From Pholiota molesta (lineage: Eukaryota > Basidiomycota > Agaricomycetes > Agaricales > Strophariaceae): 64,000 nt of DNA. Of this stretch, positions 59,618-64,000 are shown one piece after another. A program made the position numbers and the translations under genes. The notes beneath the pieces are model-generated. The model worked only from the letters and a program-made list of their open reading frames with translations. It made no database searches and was not told where the DNA came from. Location: assembly GCA_014925825.1 (NCBI GenBank), contig JACGCK010000071.1, positions 1-64,000 on the forward strand. Direction: 5' to 3'. Every line of letters starts with the position of its first letter. Positions within the stretch are counted from its first letter, which is position 1.

Positions 59618-62540
59618 CTACAGCACCAATTCCTCCAGCTGATACATCCCAATATCCGCAGCGACGCCAGCAGCAGCCTTCCGCCGCTGCCTCCAGTCCC
59701 CCTTCTGCCTTTCACGCTCGCGCTCTTGCGGCGAGATAAGCGACTCCTTCACCGCCTTCTCCTGGGCGATCGCGAACGGCTCCAAGGGCCCGCGGAGGGT
59801 CTCGACGGCGCCGGCGAACGCGATTTCGGGGCTGAGCTGGGTGTGGATGGCGCGGAGGACCTTGTGCGCGGGTGGGTACTGCAAGAGCACTATGAACGCC
59901 GTGTCGAGGATGCTTTGGACGAGGTCGATAATCTGGTTTGCGTGATTCGTTTCAAGCAATCAGCGAATGTGTTATCATCGGATGCAAAGAAAAAGGAAAA
60001 ACACTAACCTTTTCCAATGGGGGCACCTCGCTGGCGTTCTTCTCTTTGTTCTCGCCTTTCCGACCAACGACGACATAGACACCATGTTCCGTCTTCTTCA
60101 GGTCCTTTTTCGACGGCATGAGCTGCTTGTCCGTGTTCACCCGCTGTGCGATCCATCCGCTCAGCACTTGCAGAATCGCCGTGATATCTGCAGCGTCCTG
60201 AATGTATCGTCGGAGAGCGACCAGCAAAGGACCGCGAGACGTGGGATAAGTCGCGAGGAGGCTCAGCATGGCCGGCAGAGAGGTGACAGCCCCGCTTGAT
60301 GCTGTCGTAGAGGAGGCTGGAGGGTCGACGTCCATGGCGTTGTCGGCGGCAGGCGTCGTGGTCTGAGACGCGCGATGACGGGCAACCACAACGCGCAGAG
60401 ATTCGACGATTTCGGACTCTGTCAGATCGAGGACCTTGCTGAATGCGCTCTCTATAGTTTTCTAGATGGTTAAAATTGGGGGTTAAGGCCTTTCCATCAA
60501 TAAAATATTACAGGATATTTGCGCACCCAATCATTTCTTGCCCGTAAAGCGCCTAAAAGTCCGCTTGGGGTCGAAATCATAGCACTGGAGACCACACGTT
60601 TCTCGAGCAAATATTGGACTACTTCTGATGCATATGCGGCGGTTGGGACCGTTTTGGAATCTGCAGTTGGGAGCTGGAGAGAGATATTCAGCAGCTCTTT
60701 GACGAAGTTGTAATCCAGGCTTGATGACGTGGGCTATATCATAAATTAGAATCACAAACCCAACGAAAGATATTCCAGAAGCTGACCTCGTCCTTTGCAG
60801 GCGCCCACTTCGTAAAAGCAGCCACCGCGGCTTGTGGCCGCCCAGCTTGCATCGCAGTCCGCATAGTCGCCAACAACCTCGCTCGTGCAACGTCCTCTGG
60901 GCTCTCATTGCTACCTCCGCTCGATTTTTCCTCCGGCGCACGCAGCCACTTCCTTCCAGCCGCCCCTCGGCCATGGCCGCCGCGATCGTCGAGAACGCAG
61001 GGATGCTATATGGCACAGCCAAGAGCACCGACGCCGTTTTGTGCTCGGCGGTATCCGAGGACAATATGAGGATGACCTGGCCCAGAACCTGCGTTTTCTG
61101 CGAGTTTTGGCTCTGTGCGCCCTGTACGAGACGGACGTGGAGGGTGGATCCCGAGAGGGCGGATGGGATGGGCAGTGTGTGTGATGCGAGGAGAACGGAG
61201 AATTGGACGTCCCAGAGGAGGAGAGTGATTTCTTGGGATGCGACTCCGGCGAGCAGCATATGGGAGGAAGTCAGCGCGAGAAGGGAGACGGGCAGTTTTG
61301 AGGAGGCAGAGATGAAGGAAAATCCTGCGAGATGGAGAGGTTTTGGTAGAGGTACAAGTTGGTCTGGTGTCAGACGGTAGGAGCAGAGTGTCCCATCCAG
61401 AGCTGCGGAAAAGTGAATTCAGTTCAAGTAGAACAATGGGTATACCGACAATACTCACATAAGACACTAAGAATCCCAGTGCTGCTGCAAGACACACTGG
61501 CTATGTTCTATGATATGTTAAGAGCGAGACTTAGAGAGGATGGCTGATATGAAATACCTGGTGCTCAATTGGAACTTCGTGCTCTTGTTGCTCAGATATT
61601 GAATCCGCTTCGTCGATGGATAAAATTCGAAGAACCGTCGTTTTCGACGTGCCGGCTTGGCACAATACCAGAATTTCTCCATGACTTGTACTGAAGTTTT
61701 TCGTCGTGCTCGCTGGAAATGAAGAGGCATGGATAACGTTGGAATGTTTTGACGGCGTTGATGACTTGACATCTAATGAATCTGCGTCTATCACTGCGAC
61801 GCCGCCGTTTGTCAAGACCGCAACTACTCTCCTAGAGAGCTCTGGGGAGGAATACAGCCCATATATGGTTTGGCCCTTTGAAAGCTGCCATCCAATCAGT
61901 CTATTGGACATTTCAACGACATACAATATACGCACTATCACTTTACTCTCTTTGGCCTTTTGCGTCGTACCTGCGCTATCATCCTGCCACATCCACAACG
62001 TTCGCCCAGAATCTTCCGGGGAAGCCAACTCAGGAGATTCCGATATCACGGCATATGTATTTGAAGTTTGACTTGAGGAAGATGGTAAGGTCAAGGGCGG
62101 GCAAGCAAATGATGTAGATGGGCCGAGGGTATGTGATATTATTGGATGAAGAGTAGATACCTAAGATCAAAGTTAGCAATTATATTGCATCTATTGTCCT
62201 CCACTCACGTCGATTACATGAACACCATCCGCTTGGACGGCCACAGTAACATGACCATCCGAACTGCTTGCTTTTTTGTAGGATGTCGCAAAGACTCCAG
62301 GGCCATGTTTTTTTGACGATTTTCCATGGACAGACGAGGTGTAGGTTGCGAGGACGAAGTGGTCGCCTATCGTAGAGCTTGCCATTGCAGCCCAATCGTA
62401 TCGGGCGGATATATGTGGAAGGAGACGCTGGGCAAGAGACTTGACCAGAGTATTCACCAATTTTCAGCCGGGCCGGTTTCCTATACAGGCTAGCGCCGAT
62501 GGCGCTGATCTCCACTCCGACTCAGCATTGTTCTCTGACA
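59618..62540 (-). CDS. Probable UTP8/NOL11-like nucleolar protein
   Basis: Probably part of the small-subunit processome that matures 18S rRNA; the assignment rests on overall layout. The N-terminal two thirds read as a WD40-like propeller (SLAQRLLPHISARYDWAAMA, YKKASSSDGHVTVAVQADGV, SGRTLWMWQDDSAG, VVAVLTNGGVAVIDADSLD, ASQEITLLLWDVQFSVLLAS). A helical C-terminal part follows (SLLATYPTSRGPLLVALRRY, DITAILQVLSGWIAQRV), ending with a charged stretch (RERERQKGDWRQRRK) and IGMYQLEELVL at the stop 59618-59620. Several introns. A one-base addition is needed in a C run near 60963-60966 to join MAEG to RKWLRAPEEKSSGG. The first exon is uncertain: the MSENNAESEWRSAPSALA frame near 62541 or an ATG at 62515 could start it. 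Confidence 0.6.
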
Positions 62541-62809
62541 TCTGTCTTTCCACTAGTACCGTCTTCTCTTCAATACAACCAGCTCGCTTCATTCAAATGC
62601 CGTTGGCCGCCGATTTCTAGAAATGCCTCAGAAATACTCATCTCAATGGCAGCTACAAGGGTGTGTAGGCTGTTCAACCATACGGAGACATGAATGGAAT
62701 GAGCCCAAGCAACGGTCAGATGGTCACATTCCTATCTCAATTAACCTATACCTTGGGAGAAACACGCCGTCTTTCGCAGATCCGTCATCGAATATCTCTT
62801 CGCGTCCTC

Positions 62810-63836
62810 TCAGAAGAGCTTTTTTGGCAGTAGTTTTCGACGCTTGACTCGCGCATCTTGAATGTACTCGATTAGGCCAGCATAACACCACTTGCTCGAA
62901 TTACTTATAGGTTCAGTAACGCAGCGACCAAATCTCTACGGCGTTGAAGGAGCTAGTATACTGACTCATCATATGCGACTGGCTCCGATGTTTTGACGGC
63001 CACTTCCGCGGAAGCAGGTCTTAAATCAGAGATTATGTCCTCTGCCCAGTTTTGATCATCAAGTTCGTCAAAAATCACTCTTTTCCATTCCGCTACTGAG
63101 GCGTCGATCTGCTATCAAAGCATGCTTAGGCCAAGAAAAGTTATATATCTTCATATGGATACTTCATAATTCTTCGTTATGGTAATCACAAAGGCAATGG
63201 AGAGCAGGTATGCCGAAAGCTGGACGCGTCCCGCCTCCCGCGAAGAGAACTCGTGAGCACCCTCTATCAGCGTTTACACTCACATTCCCATTGATAAAGA
63301 TATCTCCTTTGATAGCTCTCTTACACCCGCGAAAATTATCCCATGCCATCCCGAATGTAGCAGCGCTGGGGAAAACCCCGTTAATGTCCTAAATCCATCA
63401 ATGATGCCACATGCCTAACTTGCTTGTCGGCTTTGATACCCAATTGATACCACAGCCTTCAAGGTCCTATCGGAGGCAAGCAGAACGGAACCCCGGTGCG
63501 CAGACTCTGATGCGTCACGAAAATGAGGATGCCATCGTCTGTTCTACCTCTGACTATGGTATGCGGAATTGGCAAATCTGTAGGTCTCTCAGGCAGTGTT
63601 TTATGACGTGGCTGAAGCTGTTTGGTGGGCGGTTTTCGCTATATACCCAACAGTACATGTGAAGACGCCGATTGGAGGGTGAAAAAAAAAATATCTTACG
63701 TCAGATCTCAAAAGTACCTCGCATGCTAGGCGCGTTTTATCAGATCTCAAATATTCTCTGAGAACTCACACATCCTAGATGTAAGATTGCATAGGGTTTC
63801 ATCTGTGTCGCCGTTATTCGCGTTCTTTGAAGTCAT
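62810..63836 (-). CDS. Small unknown multi-exon protein
   Basis: Splice logic gives a plausible chain from the ATG at 63836: MTSKNANNGDTDETLCNLTS, then LPERPTDLPIPHTIVRGRTD and DDGILIFVTHQSLRTGVPFC, then DINGVFPSAATFGMAWDNFR with KRAIKGDIFINGN, then QIDASVAEWKRVIFDELDD with NWAEDIISDLRPASAEVAV, and a last exon KWCYAGLIEYIQDARVKRRK ending at the stop 62810-62812. The join near 63450-63470 is not clean and may hide an intron or a base error. About 190 aa, acidic in the middle and basic at the end. I do not recognise the family. Confidence 0.5.
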
Positions 63837-64000
63837 ATGTGGAGGAGCCCCGCAGTGATGCTACTTAGGTGTGCAAAAGCGAGATCCCATCACAAGGCAC
63901 CGTCGGAAATGGCCATCCTTTATCTACAAGTTAGGCCCCGTCTCTTTCGCATTCAACGAACCACCTCAGAATCGAGGGTTATATCGGTGAAGGGTCTTGA
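63837..64000. other. Window edge, nothing seen
   Basis: Upstream of the last gene's start. No feature is recognised in the remaining 164 bp. Confidence 0.4.

Overview
This is a nuclear window from a filamentous fungus, almost certainly a mushroom-forming basidiomycete (Agaricomycetes). The signs are short GT-AG introns of about 40-65 bp in nearly every gene, compact spacing on both strands, a NACHT protein with the small N-terminal motif typical of agaricomycete NLR-like proteins, a DUF4470-MYND protein, an Argonaute with a Gly/Arg-rich start, and an IRA/NF1-type RasGAP. I saw no tRNA, rRNA or CRISPR array. Exon joins were inferred by eye from splice sites and reading frame.

Left part (0-15.5 kb): the end of an unknown minus-strand gene, then nuclear poly(A) polymerase (1.4-4.3 kb, minus). 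An accessory block follows: a decayed DUF4470-MYND copy (5.35-6.9 kb), an intact NACHT NTPase with a tandem-repeat tail (7.4-10.7 kb), and an intact 1188-aa DUF4470-MYND protein (11.8-15.5 kb). Two paralogues, one dead, therefore flank an NLR-like gene.

Middle-left (17-24.7 kb): a small unknown protein, then an EVE-domain (THYN1-like) gene and an upstream 190-aa unknown gene. These two were duplicated in tandem. The second EVE copy lost its start codon and 3' half, while the unknown gene survives as a paralogue. Next to it lies a short array of double-hairpin repeats (22.9-23.3 kb).

Middle (26.5-46.1 kb): a triple-RRM RNA-binding protein of the NAM8/NGR1/Csx1 type (minus) is divergent from a roughly 10-kb IRA/NF1-type RasGAP gene (plus) across a 2.7-kb spacer. 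A long coiled-coil protein gene follows.

Right part (47.7-64 kb): kinetochore DASH subunit Spc19 (plus), Argonaute (minus), the bifunctional molybdenum cofactor enzyme of the gephyrin/Cnx1 type (minus), an unknown gene (minus), mitochondrial complex I assembly factor NDUFAF3 (plus), a probable UTP8/NOL11-like nucleolar protein (minus), and a small unknown gene at the edge (minus).

Most of these are unlinked housekeeping genes (mRNA 3'-end formation, RNA silencing, Ras signalling, mitosis, cofactor synthesis, ribosome assembly). Many otherwise conserved reading frames break by a single base, nearly always repaired by adding one base and often in a homopolymer. This looks like base-level assembly error, and it matters to anyone modelling genes here.
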